64,000 bases of DNA from Polyporus tsugae (Eukaryota > Basidiomycota > Agaricomycetes > Polyporales > Polyporaceae), in assembly GCA_024305745.1 (NCBI GenBank), contig JAHRBS010000001.1, positions 1,178,001-1,242,000 of the forward strand, given 5' to 3'. The translations under genes and the position numbers were made by a program. The notes under the pieces are model-generated. The model was not told the origin of the DNA, made no database searches, and worked only from the letters and a program-made list of their open reading frames with translations. The stretch's first letter is position 1, and every line of letters starts with the position of its first letter. This document shows, in pieces, positions 45,339 through 56,636 of the stretch.

Positions 45339-48300
45339 TCAGTACACATATGCTGCAGGCACCACACCTTCCTGTCCTGTACGCGTGTCCCGCGCGTACC
45401 ACCAGCTACAGAGGGCCCTTGGTCAGCACCACAAGAATGCATGCGAGTAAGAGGGGAGAGGACGTACGCAGTGTCTGTATCGTCTAGAATCTCGAGCTCC
45501 TGGCCCGTCCTCACCGCAAGCTCACCCTCACCCTTCCCATCAAACGAGTACCGGGCGTACGCCGGCCTGCTCTGCTCCTCCCCATCAAGCCCACCAACAA
45601 GCGCGTCCGAGGGCGTCTCCGCACGGATGTAGTTGCTTGCGTCAGGGCCACTGAACGGATCATCTTGTGCTGCTGCGGCGCCAGTTGCAGCGGCGAGGCC
45701 AGCCTCCTTCTCCGCGTGAGGCCCAAAGGGACTCTGCATGATGGCGGAGCGTGTGGCGGCGTTGATGTGCTCAAGGAGCGAGGACGGACGGTGCGCCGAA
45801 TCGTCGTCCGCGTCCAAGTCCTCGTGGTTGATCGTGGTGATTTTGTCGTCGCGGCGCGCGAAGAGCGTCCAGAGAATCTCGATCAGTGCGAGGAGGAAGA
45901 CGATGCCCGCGGCGATGGCGATCGAGATGAGGATGACGACACCGGTCGCGAGGAAGTCTGTCACGCACTTCAGTTAACCTTAGACTCTGAGGCAGGTGGC
46001 GAAGTACTTACGATGCTGGTCGAAGCTGAAGTTCGCGAACGAACGGAACAAGCCGGCGACGGCGCCAGGGGTACCCGACTGAGAGGTCGACACAACGTAG
46101 GGGACAAACGATGCGCCATCGAAGAGAGCGGACGAAGCGTTGCCGAAAGACGAATCGGACAGTGTACCAGAGATCATCAAGACACGGTCAGGCTCAATGA
46201 CACCGTTGCTTGCATGGGTATTCTGCAGAGGCACCATGGTCAACTGCGAGACCTCAGTCGCGCTCTGGAGTGTAGAGCCTGTAAGAAGATCAGCCATGGC
46301 ATGTAATAGAGGGGTTTCCGAGGGACTCACCGACGGAGTTCCAGTTCTTGCCATCCCAGTAGTACAAGAAGGAGGACGAGCCATCGGAGGCACTAACGAT
46401 TCGGTCAGCACGAAACAAAGAAACCCACGTTAAACAAAGTGCCTACCGGCCAGCTGCGAAGACGCTGCTCTTGTTGTTGTTGTTGATCTCAACAGCAGTA
46501 ACAGGGCCAGGCAGAACACTGCCGTCTCCGATAGATGACCAAGTGCCATTGGAGAGTGAGTACGAGGCCACATTCGCGTGTGTGCTGTCAGCGAGCGCGA
46601 TCGAGCCGGCGGCAATGAGGGAATCGCTCTGTGGCGGACGTCAGCTGTGATCAGGGTCTGAGAGCACACCATGATGATACTTACTCCAGCGTAGACAACA
46701 GTAGAGACGTCACCCTGTATACCGTTCCCGAGCGCAGTCCACTTGCGGGTAGTGGTGTCGAAGGAGCAGATCGCACGGCAAGGCGTCGAACCAGCTTGCG
46801 CAAACGAGCCCGCGACGATGGCGGTGTGGTCGTTCGCAGTGGAGTCCGTAATAGAGCGCACGAGCACGCTCGAGCCCGAACCGGCCTGCAGCGAGTCGAC
46901 TCCCCCAAGGTCCCAGCGCTGGTTCGCGAGGTCGTAGATCGCGAATCCGTTGGTCTCGACGCCTTGAATAGAGAACTCGCCGCCCACGTAGAGGAAGTTG
47001 TTCTTCACGAGGAGGCTGCGAATCGTGCCCTTAGGCTGGTTGCCCTTGAGCGCCGTGACGGTCTTGCTGTCGCTGTTGTAGATGGCGAGGTTCTTGGCGG
47101 AGGCTCCCCCGGCGGTGTAGGAGAAGTTGCCACCAATGATTACAACCTCCTTCGACAAGGTGCTGTTCGTCCAGAATGTACCTGCTAGGACGGCAGGAGC
47201 CGGAGCTGGAGCAGCGCTAGGGAGGGGGGCGAGTGTGGCGGCAGTCGCCTGACGCTTGAATATGGCGAGGACGTTGAGGTTGGGAATCCAGCTCGTGACG
47301 GAGCGACGATGGTGGGAGCGACGGATGAGAGTCACAGCAGTACTGCTAGAGTTGGACGCGTTGCCCGCATCGAACTGGACGCCAAGAGGAGTCACCTCGG
47401 GCTGGCCGTTCTGACCGTTCTGCAGCATTACGAACCCGGATGCGCCGAACCTCGAGGAGGAAGTGACGCGTCCGGCGACAAACTGCGGGTTGGTCGACGT
47501 GCCGTTGCCGACGAAGGTCATGGCTCCGACGAGGAAGCCGCCGCTGTTGACCCAGCTGCTAGTCGAGATGTCCCATGTTGCAAACCCGGCAGCGTTCTGA
47601 CCGCTGGTGCTGCCGCTGGACGTGAGCAGCTCCGTAAAGTTGCCCGCGACGAGGATCTGGTTGTCTGCGATATCGAGCGAGGTTACTGCGCCATTTACGC
47701 CGGCCTGGAGGGCTGACCACTTGTTGCCTGAGATGGAGTATACGGCGATGCCCTTCAGCGCGCTGTTAGAGGTCTGCGCTGTGTCGGAGAACAACCCTCC
47801 GACGTAAAGGTTATCCCCGTCGACGACCAGAGATGTGACAGCCCCGTTCAAACCGTTGCTGGAAAGCGCTGTAAAAGCACCGTTCTTGAATACCACGATG
47901 TTCGAAACACCGTTCGCGGAGCCGGAAGTCAAGGAGAACTTCCCGCCAAGGAAGAGAGCACCAGAGGGGTGCTGAGCGACGGCCGCGACGACATCCGAGG
48001 TCGATGCCACCGAGTCTACTCCCCCAAGCGCAGAAAGAAGACCAAACCCTACGCTGTCCATGCCTGTCACTGCCGTGGTGGGGATAGCGGCGACGGCCGT
48101 GACGGAGGACGTGGATGTACCGCTCAATGGCCATTCGAGGAAACCGAACCCCCGTTCCGAGATGGATGCAGAGCTGTTGCCGGACGACGACGTGGAGTTG
48201 AAAGACGTCAGGTTCGCGTTCGTTAGGATGAGCTGTATACGGTCGGCCACGATCTCGTATCTGCCGTTCTGGCCGCTTCCCTCGGGGCTGTTCGCCAGGA

Positions 48301-49969
48301 CCATGGTTATCGTAGCGTGGAAATCGGGCGTCGTGGGGACGATGGAACCTCTGTAGATCAGCGCGGTAGAGTCCTGTGTGTTCTGCTGACTGACAGTGGT
48401 GACCCATGGGTTCTGGCCAGCGCCAGGGAAGACGGAGACTTGCACGCTGGTACGGAGAGGACAGTCCTGGAAGTTGGTACAGCCCGGGACCAGCAGGTTA
48501 ATGTCATATTCCCCGGACGCGGAGATGTAAGGCATCCATGTGAAGCTGGGACCATCCGTTTGGGAAGTTCCAACATTGACCTCCGACACAAGGACAGCTT
48601 GAACAGTGCTGGGAATCGAAGTGTCTGCGACCTTTTCGATCCAATCACCCGTACGCGTCACGTTAGACGGGCCAGGGGCGAAGCAGGACTGGCCGTTTTG
48701 GGAGTCAATGGCAGACGCGAAGGCACCAGAGGAGAGAAGTTGGACGAGGTGCAATCCTGCGCCATTCCCCTTCCACCCCGATAAGGTCAGTTGGAAACCG
48801 GTGACATCCATGTCCGAGTCGAACAGGAAGTCTTGGTAGGGAACCGTGGGATCGGTGAGAAGGGGACAATTTTCCGTGCACGTCTTATTCTGGTTATCGG
48901 TAGGATCAAGGTAGTGTAGCTGTTGCACGCTGTTGTCGGGGATTGTGGCGACGCTGTGGTGATGGGTTCAGCAAGGCTGGAAAAGCTGGACTTTCCCGAT
49001 GACTCACCTGAATGCAGTAGTACCACGTCCATCCAAGAAGGTGTTCCCAAGACGGATTCCCCTCGCGGTAAGGAAAGAGAATTTCCTGACCGTGATGACA
49101 GCCTGGTTTCCGTCGGCGGCGAGCCAGGTGTTGCCGGGACCATCAGCACCAGCGGGACAGAAGGTGTTGTTGATGTTGTTGAAGTTGCTGTCGGAAGATG
49201 AGGGACCAGCGTCGGCTTGTGTGCCTTGGAGGGGGACGGGGACGAGGGAAGACGAGAAGGGAGTCGCGCCGGAAGAGAAGGGGACATTAGGGTTGTGGGT
49301 GCCATTAATGGCAACAGAACCGTTGCCAAATGACGCGATGAAGGAGCCGGAGATGTAAAGACTGGACTGGGACGAGTTGGACGTGATAGACAAGACTTCA
49401 GCGGCCGCGCCGGTCAGTCCGCCAAAGGGAGCTGCAGACCAGGACGACGATGCGGTATCCCAGACCGCGACGGACGCGCCTGGAGAGCTAAAGTGACCAC
49501 CTGCCCAGACCTGTTTCCGCGAGGAGTCGCAGTAAAGAGCGCGCACGACACCGTCAGGGCCGTTCTGGCCCAAGGAAGAGATGGTGTTCGTCGAAGAAGA
49601 ATACGACGCGACGTTGGCCGTGTTCGTGCCCCCGACGGACGAGAAGCTCCCTGCAAAGTAGTAGACGTCGTCGAGGGCACATCCTGCGAAGATGGTGCCG
49701 CCGGAATTTGTTGACGCAATTTTGGAGAGAGCGCCGTCCGATGAGCGGGAGAGGAGAGAGGCGGTGGAAGGATCGAAGGTGACGGAGGTGGTATTGTCGA
49801 CGAGATCGAGGCCTGCGAAAGCACCTGCAAGGCCGACCTTGCCCATGCGGTCGAAGTCGACGAGGGGGGAGTTAGAAGCGGCGAGAACGACATCAGCGAA
49901 GAGGGCGAGGGCGAAGAGGACAACTGCTGGAGATGAGGGCCGTGTTCTGCGTCGAGATTTGCACGCCAT
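45339..49969 (-). CDS. RAX2: RAX2-type cortical polarity marker with cytoplasmic SH3 domain
   Basis: Seven exons, about 1437 aa. The signal peptide is MACKSRRRTRPSSPAVVLFALALFADVVLAA. A very long Ser/Thr/Asn-rich extracellular part is built of kelch-like blades (for example FAGSFSSVGGTNTANVASYS, LYVGGLFSDTAQTSNSALKG, LVAGNFTELLTSSG, FLYVGGEFSIQGVETNGFAI). One transmembrane helix follows (FLATGVVILISIAIAAGIVF) with FARR on the inside. The cytosolic tail ends in ARYSFDGKGEGELAVRTGQE, LEILDDTDTA, WWYARDTRTGQEGVVPAAYVY, a complete SH3 signature whose last half is found only after the final splice. Rax2 proteins mark growth sites in yeasts and hyphal tips; the SH3 tail gives a direct link to proline-motif partners (inference). 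Confidence 0.9.
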
Positions 49970-50848
49970 GGTTGGAGGACCGGACAGCGTGCTCAAGAGG
50001 GGTATACTGCACGTAAGTATGGGGAGAAGAACAGAGCCGTCGCCTCGCGGTTGTTGGCCGCGGAGAGCGCGTTGACAACGTGGGCGGGGCACATCAACAA
50101 CATTCATTATGTAACATTGGATACTCAACTGCAGCTTATGTCAGCTCAATTCCCTTTTCCGTAACACTTTTCTCGTCTCTGTTCAGATTCTCTTCGCCCA
50201 TTTCAAGTGATCTGCTCAGATTGCGCACCAAACGATCTAGCCTTCCGGCGTCCATGGCCTGTACATATTCCTTCTCCCGACACACTTTTTCGTACTACAT
50301 TAATCGTCGTACTACCCAAGATTGACTCAGGACACGGTTTCAGCTCAAGTTCCACGCAGACGGGGGCCGGAGCAAGACGATACCATCCCTTGGGAGTCTT
50401 AGACAAAATTATCAAACCCATTTCCGACGAGTTGACAAACCAGCACCCTCCCCCCGTCAGCGTTGCGTCATGATCTCCTTACACCGATCTCTCTTGAGCC
50501 TATGATGTTTGGCCGACGGTGCAGTGCGATGTGTCCCGGTCTGCTTCAGTCCAGGATGGAGGTCACAGGATGTGTTCTCGTGAGACTATCGCAGCTCGTC
50601 TGAATATTCAACCCACCCAATCCATTCTGCACGATTCCATCATGAATAAGCGTGCCTTCTTACCACCCACGACCTCTCGCAAGCGACACGCCGACGGCGG
50701 GCGAAGATATACACGGCTCGCGGTTCCTACACATATAAATGCCAGAATCTGCGGCTGCATGGTGCCATCGTCCAGCACTTGTACGCTCGCGGAACAGGCC
50801 TAGGAACAGATCCTTGTTGAACATTATCAGTCGCAAAGCATCCACACC
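49970..50848. other. Divergent promoter region of RAX2 and the dioxygenase
   Basis: 880 bp between two outward starts. No gene. An ATG-initiated frame runs through 50519-50803 but has no support. Confidence 0.5.
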
Positions 50849-52252
50849 ATGGCCTCCGAACAGCAGATGAAGAACCCCCTCCTCGTCGGCCGCGCCATCC
50901 GTGCCCAACTCGAGCACCAAGTCCCGAAGGACCTGCCCTTGGAGCGCGACTTCCGCGAGGGTACAGATTACACCATCACAGACCAGTGCGTATGATAGCC
51001 ATCTTTGTTCGTGGAAGCATCGTGTCCATCGCCCTCGCCCCACCGTGGACATGATACAGTGTCCAACAGCTCCACAAGAGCCTCAGCAAGGACCCCCGTA
51101 CCCTCGAGCTCGTCACCGCGCTCGTCACCCATCTCCACGCTTTCGGGCGCGAGACCCAGCTCACGCACGACGAGTGGACCAAGGCCGTGAAGTTCTTGAC
51201 GCGCGTGGGCAAGGAGAGCACGGAGTACAAGAATGAGTTTGTCCTGCTGAGCGACTGTCTGGGGTTCAGTGCTCTTGTAGACGAGATCAATCATCCGAAG
51301 CCTCCGGTACGAGTTCCCATTCCTTCAGATGCTTCCGGATGCAATCTTACGAACAACATCGTAGGGCTGTACCGACGGATGTGAGCCTGGTCCGTTCTAC
51401 ACAGATGATGCGCCCACTGTCCCCTCCGGTTCGTCGCTTGCGAAGGCAAACACGCAAGGAGAGTCGATGTACTTCATTGGAACCGTCAAGAATGTGAAAG
51501 GCGAAGGTCTGAAAGGCGCTACCGTCGATGTGGTCAGTGTTCTGCCCTTTGACATCACAATCATAAACCTTACCATCTCATTAGTGGCAAGCCGACGGAG
51601 ACGGTGTATACGACATCCAGTATCCCGACCGTGAGGAGCCTAACGACAGAGGCAAGATTGTTGCAAACCCCGACGGCACGTTCACTTACCGCGGAATCCT
51701 GCCTACGGCATACCCCATCGTATGGCGTTCCTCCATATTTTGCCAGCGGATGCGCCTGACCTCCCGCGATTGCAGCCTAGCGATGGTCCTACTGGTGACT
51801 TGCTGAAGGTGTTGGGTGAGTAGTGGATCTCTCATGCGAGAGACCGTCTCCCCTCTGGCGTTCCCTGACCGTCGTGCAGGTCGCCACCCCCACCGAGCGT
51901 CGCACATCCACTTCACAGTGAAAGCGTCTGGATATGACGAGTAAGCGCACCTGTGCATCAGGTCCCCCCCTGCCGTACTCATCTCTTTACAAGTTTGACG
52001 TCTGCCCTCTACCCATCCCACTCGCCATTCCTCGGCACGGACCCCGTCTTTGCCACAAAGAAGTCCCTCATCTGCCAGCTCACGGAAGAGTGTGACCCGA
52101 AGCGATGGGGAGAGATGGGCTTCAAGGAAGGCGAGGTGAACGGGGGACATGTGTGGGTATGGAAGTACGACTTTGTCCTGCCAACCACCGGAGCGGTTGA
52201 GGAGCTCAAGAAGGCGCGCGCGCAGAAGACCAAACTGCAAACGTCCGGTTAG
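50849..52252 (+). CDS. Intradiol ring-cleavage dioxygenase (catechol/hydroxyquinol 1,2-dioxygenase type)
   Basis: Seven exons (50849-50985, 51060-51306, 51365-51532, 51585-51719, 51776-51815, 51880-51940, 51994-52252) give 348 aa. The helical N-domain has DYTITDHVQQLHKSLSKDPR and EFVLLSDCLGFSALVDEIN. The catalytic beta-domain starts PGPFYTDDAPTVPSG, with the first iron-ligand Tyr, and continues GATVDVWQADGDGVYDIQYP (second Tyr), YRGILPTAYPIPSDGPTG and RHPHRASHIHFTVKA, with the His-x-His ligands. It is cytosolic with no signal peptide. It opens catechol or hydroxyquinol to a muconate or maleylacetate, part of the lower route of lignin-derived aromatic breakdown. The exact substrate is not settled. 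Confidence 0.93.
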
Positions 52253-52460
52253 CCTGGGGAAAACGGAAGCCCACTTTTTCAACCAAGAGCGTTGGATGAT
52301 CGTGCAAGGTGGGCGATAGCATGTTGTAGAATATTCAGCACAATCAACGCTTCGGTACGGCATTGTGGACGCCGAGCATCTTGAAGCAAGCCTCGAAGGA
52401 GCCGCTATCCATACGATGCATGCGCGTCGCAAGGAATACTAGAAGGTGTATTTGCGAAAT

Positions 52461-53078
52461 CTAGTCCCTCTTTACAACAACGTCATCAATCCTGAGGTGC
52501 ATACCGACGGGCTGGACGTGAGGAGAGTACTGCTCGAGCCGCCTGTGTCGTGCGACGCGAGATATGGTCAGAAAAAATATCCTTGGCAAGACGAATTTGG
52601 CACGCACTGGGGGAACCGGTAACGGTGCACGACTGGGGGCTTCGCATCTGCCATGAGCAAAGTTTCATCCGAACCCTTCGCAGAAAGCACAAGGTGCTTG
52701 AAGGAAGCATCCCTCAAGACCTCTGGTGCTGTCATCGTGCTGGAAATGTACTTCGCGATGGCGGTGTCGTTGGTGGGTTCGGGAGCGAACTTGTAGAACG
52801 CGACGAGGCCAACCCCAGCGATGACGGCTCTCCGCCAGAACGGAGTGTTGAACACTTGAGATTGCGACGTTTCGTACGTTGAGCACACTAACCATATCTT
52901 CCATACTATTAAACGCACCTTCAGGCTCGTAAATGTTCGAATCATGGTACTCCTCGTGGTGTTCCTCATGATGGTGTTCCTCATGGGCGTGAGAGGACGC
53001 GGCTCTGCGCTGAATGAGGGTGGTGCTAGCTCGCTGTGTGGGGCGCAAGACGGCCCCGGCCGCCCTTGCTAGAGACAT
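52461..53078 (-). CDS. Small mitochondrial inner-membrane protein, probable complex I accessory subunit
   Basis: Three exons (53078-52919, 52854-52608, 52542-52461) give 162 aa. The presequence MSLARAAGAVLRPTQRASTT is followed by a His/Glu-rich strip (HEEHHHEEHHEEYHD), TPFWRRAVIAGVGLVAFYKF (membrane helix), APEPTNDTAIAKYIS, DETLLMADAKPPVVHRYRFP and VQPVGMHLRI. The layout matches the fungal NADH dehydrogenase 17.8/21-kDa-type subunit, with a matrix presequence, one helix and an intermembrane tail with HRYRFPQ. The family link is from memory of that pattern and not certain. Confidence 0.7.
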
Positions 53079-53570
53079 GACGAGAAGGTGAAGACGAGGA
53101 TGGCTGTCGTTGCTGCCGACCTTACCCGCGTCTTCGTCCCATGCTACTCGATTATGTAATCATACTAGACGCTGGCAAGCGGATGATAATATTATTATTA
53201 ATATACCCGCACATCTTGCTGCCAACTCCCACGGCCACCATCTTAGGTCTGTGTACATACCTTGTTCGAAACACGAAGCCACGTCTTCTAGCTGTTTTCG
53301 CGTCTTCGACTTGTAAGTGATGTCTCCATGGACTGAATAGCCGCGGTAGGCTTGCTCGGCATGTCGTCACAGACCCCGCAATCGAATCTCAGCTTCGGTT
53401 GCACTACTCGCGACATGTATAAAGCCCACTGCTTTACCTTCCTCCCCCCCTCTCCAGCATCCCTAACTTACCGACCATCTAGTTGCCCGACGGGCACCCA
53501 AACCCTCTATACCTCGCACACAGACGCTCGTTAACCCACTCATCCTACCTGCGCAGCTAACAGTACTACC
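53079..53570. other. Divergent intergenic region
   Basis: Promoters of the mitochondrial protein and the small coiled-coil protein. TATAAAG near 53420 could be a TATA element for the latter. Confidence 0.4.
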
Positions 53571-54077
53571 ATGGCTGCAGCACAGTCTAGCGCTCCACTC
53601 CTTCCCGTGAACATCTCCGAATCTCCTCTCCTCTCCGGGAGCAGCCTGCTACCCGACGAACTATTTACGACGCTGGCCGGACCCCTCCCCACCATCACCA
53701 TCGGCCCGTGCTCCCCCCCTTCCCCGCACTTCGAACCCAAACCGTTCGGCGCGAGCCGCCCTCCCCGCCGCAAGAGCAACCTTCTCCCGAAGCTTGCCCT
53801 GCCCCCGCTCGCGTCTCTCACACCGTCTTCGGCGCCCTCGACGCCGACCACGCCCGTGACGCCGACTACGCCGCCCGCTTCGCGCATCCCGTCGAAGCAG
53901 GTCATCTCCCTGCTCGACCTGCTGGAGACCATGCAGAACGACGTCGCGACGGAGGTGCAGCGCGTCCGCCTCGGCATCCAGGAAACGCGCATGCTCGTTC
54001 AGGCTTGTCGGGAAGACTGCGCGGCGAGGGAGAGTGCGAGGCAGCGGCGGCTGAGGTTGAAGAAGGAGCGGTGTTAA
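53571..54077 (+). CDS. Small uncharacterised protein with C-terminal coiled coil
   Basis: A single exon, 168 aa. MAAAQSSAPLLPVNISESPL opens a Pro/Ser/Thr-rich half (APSTPTTPVTPTTPPASRIP). The C-terminal 65 residues form an amphipathic helix (VISLLDLLETMQNDVATEVQ, RVRLGIQETRMLVQACRED) ending in a basic RQRRLRLKKERC. The strong third-position GC bias and a clean ATG support a gene. I recognise no family. Confidence 0.6.
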   Translation: MAAAQSSAPLLPVNISESPLLSGSSLLPDELFTTLAGPLPTITIGPCSPPSPHFEPKPFGASRPPRRKSNLLPKLALPPLASLTPSSAPSTPTTPVTPTTPPASRIPSKQVISLLDLLETMQNDVATEVQRVRLGIQETRMLVQACREDCAARESARQRRLRLKKERC

Positions 54078-54799
54078 TATCGATATGAGGAGCTGGAGGT
54101 GATTGTTCGGACTTCCTCCCAATCTCGTCGGACTCTGGGACTCACTTGAATCTGGTTTTGTACTGCGTCCATTTGGCCTGTAGTGTGATTTATGACTTCC
54201 TGCTGACCTATAATATATAACATCTAATGGTACAAGCTATCTGGCAGTTGAACATGATGACGTCACAACAGACTGCTATATTGCGATGTGATGATCTGAA
54301 TTTTCTCAAAATCGCGCTGTGCTGGAATGAGAACTGCTTTACGATGTTATGTACATACCTCTTAGACTTGGAACATGGATAATCAACGCATCACCTGCAC
54401 ATAACAAGATACACGTCAGCGCCTATTCAGTCTGCAAATACTTAAGTACCGCACTTGGATCTAGATCTAATACTCTATAGGATGACCGGTTGGCGGTCTC
54501 GCGTCAGGTTAGATTATGGCATAAACCCTGGCCCAATTGTAGAGGTCTGGTCTTCGAAAGGCACAATTCGAGCTGGACGAGATATGTTGCAATTGGAACG
54601 CTGGTTTCAACTTTCCCCCGCACAGTGATCTGAGCAATCACGGGATGCTCGTCCCTGCCCGATCTGGGAATGCTAGCAGCACTATAGAATTTGAAACGCA
54701 GGGCGGCCTCCCTTTCTTCGCCTCCATCTGCCTCCATCTCCTGGGCTTCCAAGCCACCAAGCTCCTACCCAACACTCTCTACGTCCTGTCCTTTGTACT
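54078..54799. other. Intergenic
   Basis: AT-richer stretch with no supported gene. It holds the leader of the RPEL gene. Confidence 0.5.
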
Positions 54800-55353
54800 A
54801 TGTGTAAGTCAACTCGACTCTTCATATCTAGAAGCCCTACGGCTAATATGTCGTATGAAACAATGCGTATGTCCGAATGCAGCCAGCACCGAAGCTGCCG
54901 CCCCTGCCCCTGTCGAGAAGCCGAAGCCCGAGCGCAAGACGTCTTTTGACCCCCAGACGGCGCAGATGCTCGAGAAGAGCCTCACGCACCGCCCGGATAA
55001 GCACGAGCTAATCGAGAGGAACATCCTCAAAGGCGGGTCGTATGATCTAAGCGCTGTGGCGCGGAGCTAAAAAGCGCAACAGATGACAGTGTTGCGCCGG
55101 CGCTGCAGGCCGCGAAGGAGAAGCTGCAACGGTCTCAGCTCGAAGTGAGTATGAGTTGCGTCGTAATGAGGAGTCCTATGTGCTCAGCGATGTGATGCCT
55201 GCAGGACAAGCTGGAGCATGCACTTCAGGCGCGTCCAAAGCCAGAGGAGCTGGTGAAGGAGGGTATCCTCAAGGGTGAGCACGACTGTACATCTGTCTCA
55301 CTTCTGCACTGAGTCACCTGTCCTCGACAGATACGGAGGTTCCCCCGGCTTGA
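54800..55353 (+). CDS. Small RPEL-repeat protein
   Basis: Five exons give 106 aa with GT-AG introns throughout. The first coding exon is only four bases (ATG T, 54800-54803) before a GTAAGT donor. The protein reads M-SSTEAAAPAPVEKPKPERK, TSFDPQTAQMLEKSLTHRPD, KHELIERNILK and, after introns, ALQAAKEKLQRSQLEDKLEH, ALQARPKPEELVKEGILKD. RPDKHEL and RPKPEEL are two RPEL motifs, each followed by (N/G)ILK. RPEL motifs bind G-actin in animal MRTF and Phactr proteins; the fungal role is unknown. The intron after the first repeat can be read GT-AG (55037-55074) or GC-AG (55033-55082, 102 aa); the second gives ILKD as in repeat two. Confidence 0.8.
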
Positions 55354-55583
55354 CCGAACTGAGAGGTGCGAATAGTGACAATTAGGTCTAGGGGCTTCGC
55401 CGTGTAGGATAACCAAATGCGTGTACGAATACTGCTGAATGCCCTGTACATAGTATATCAGCTTCGTCAACAGGGAACCGAATCCATCGTGATGCCTACG
55501 TACCCGCTCCATTTAAACCATGTCCACCCATTATCACGACACCTCCCTCCCCGAACCCCTTATGGGGACTACGCATCGTCGTG

Positions 55584-56261
55584 TCAATCCCTGCTATCCC
55601 GCCTCTCCCTCATCTTCTCGCGCATCTCCTGCGCTGCGCGGCGTGCACCGGAACTGCCGGCCCAGCCTCTGGCACGCAACCAGTGGACGAGCTTGGGGGT
55701 GACGGCTGCCGTCAGGCCAATGCGGACGGGGAGGAAGAGCGTCTTGTGGATGGTATATGCGAGGAGGATCATGGCCATGAGGCCCTCGTGGCCGCCCGAA
55801 GCCGCGTGCGAGACGGCGGGGTCCATCTGCTCGCGACCGGGCTCGGGTGGTGTGGAGTGGATGAAGCCGGCGAAATAATCCTTAACTTCGGTGGCGACTT
55901 TGGAGACATGCTCGGCGCCCAGGACGTTCACGGCGGCGAAGGCGACGGAGAAGTCGAGCGCGGAGAGGATGACGTACACGCCTAGTGCGTACCAGCCGTA
56001 AGATTTGATGAGGTGTTTGAGACGTTGGGAGAGCGTCGCATTTGGAGGGAGGGTATGGGTGGGCTCCGGATCGTCTGGATTTCGTGACGACGGTGGTGGT
56101 GAAGAGGTGAGACGAGCTGGAAAATGGGAAAAAGGTCTGGAGCCAGAGGCAGAGAGACCATTCCGTGATGCAAGCCGAGTCGAGAGCGGGAGCAGAGGCT
56201 GCGAGACGCGACTTGTGAGGGCCCGCACGACGGGAAATCGCAGAATGTAGCTTCGAACCAT
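55584..56261 (-). CDS. Mitochondrial FAM210/DUF1279-type membrane protein
   Basis: A single exon, 225 aa from MVRSYILRFPVVRALTSRVS, an Arg-rich presequence; an upstream in-frame ATG at 56333 would spoil it. The DUF1279 core is LSQRLKHLIKSYGWYALGVY, VILSALDFSVAFAAVNVLGA, a Pro-rich loop and LLAYTIHKTLFLPVRIGLTA, AVTPKLVHWLRARGW, then a basic helix RRAAQEMREKMRER. Family members lie in mitochondria; their molecular role is poorly defined. Confidence 0.87.
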   Translation of the reverse strand: MVRSYILRFPVVRALTSRVSQPLLPLSTRLASRNGLSASGSRPFSHFPARLTSSPPPSSRNPDDPEPTHTLPPNATLSQRLKHLIKSYGWYALGVYVILSALDFSVAFAAVNVLGAEHVSKVATEVKDYFAGFIHSTPPEPGREQMDPAVSHAASGGHEGLMAMILLAYTIHKTLFLPVRIGLTAAVTPKLVHWLRARGWAGSSGARRAAQEMREKMRERRDSRD

Positions 56262-56636
56262 GCTCGCAAGGCTTAACAGTGGCGAGCAGGGATGAGGGGA
56301 GGGTACGAAAGGCGGAGGAGGAAGAGAGTGCAAGCTGGCTGGTCGGCGAAGAGTTGCGTCCGCGTCGACGTCGTGACCGAGCTGCCGAGGAGGACACAGC
56401 CACCTAGCGATTAGATTTGGAGGGGCAATCGATTTAAGTATGGTAATAAGTCACTTATCAGATCCTATGCACCCGCCCTCCACCGTCCAGCAGGTTCGTT
56501 CAGCCAGCCGAGTCTCTCAGCTCCCCCTCATTCGCCCTTAAACCCCCAGTTCATGCATCCAGAGATCCTGCCCTCCGCGGCCCGCCACCACCCTCCAGAC
56601 AGATAGCGTGCCACTTCCTGCTCTTCTCCGGTCACC
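56262..56636. promoter_or_regulatory. Divergent promoter and SPE2 leader with two uORFs
   Basis: Two short ATG frames lie ahead of SPE2: 56467-56541 (24 codons) and 56553-56606 (17 codons, MHPEILPSAARHHPPDR). The second stops 30 nt before the main ATG. SAM decarboxylase mRNAs of plants and animals carry polyamine-responsive uORFs, so these are candidates only. Neither peptide resembles a known one. Confidence 0.4.
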
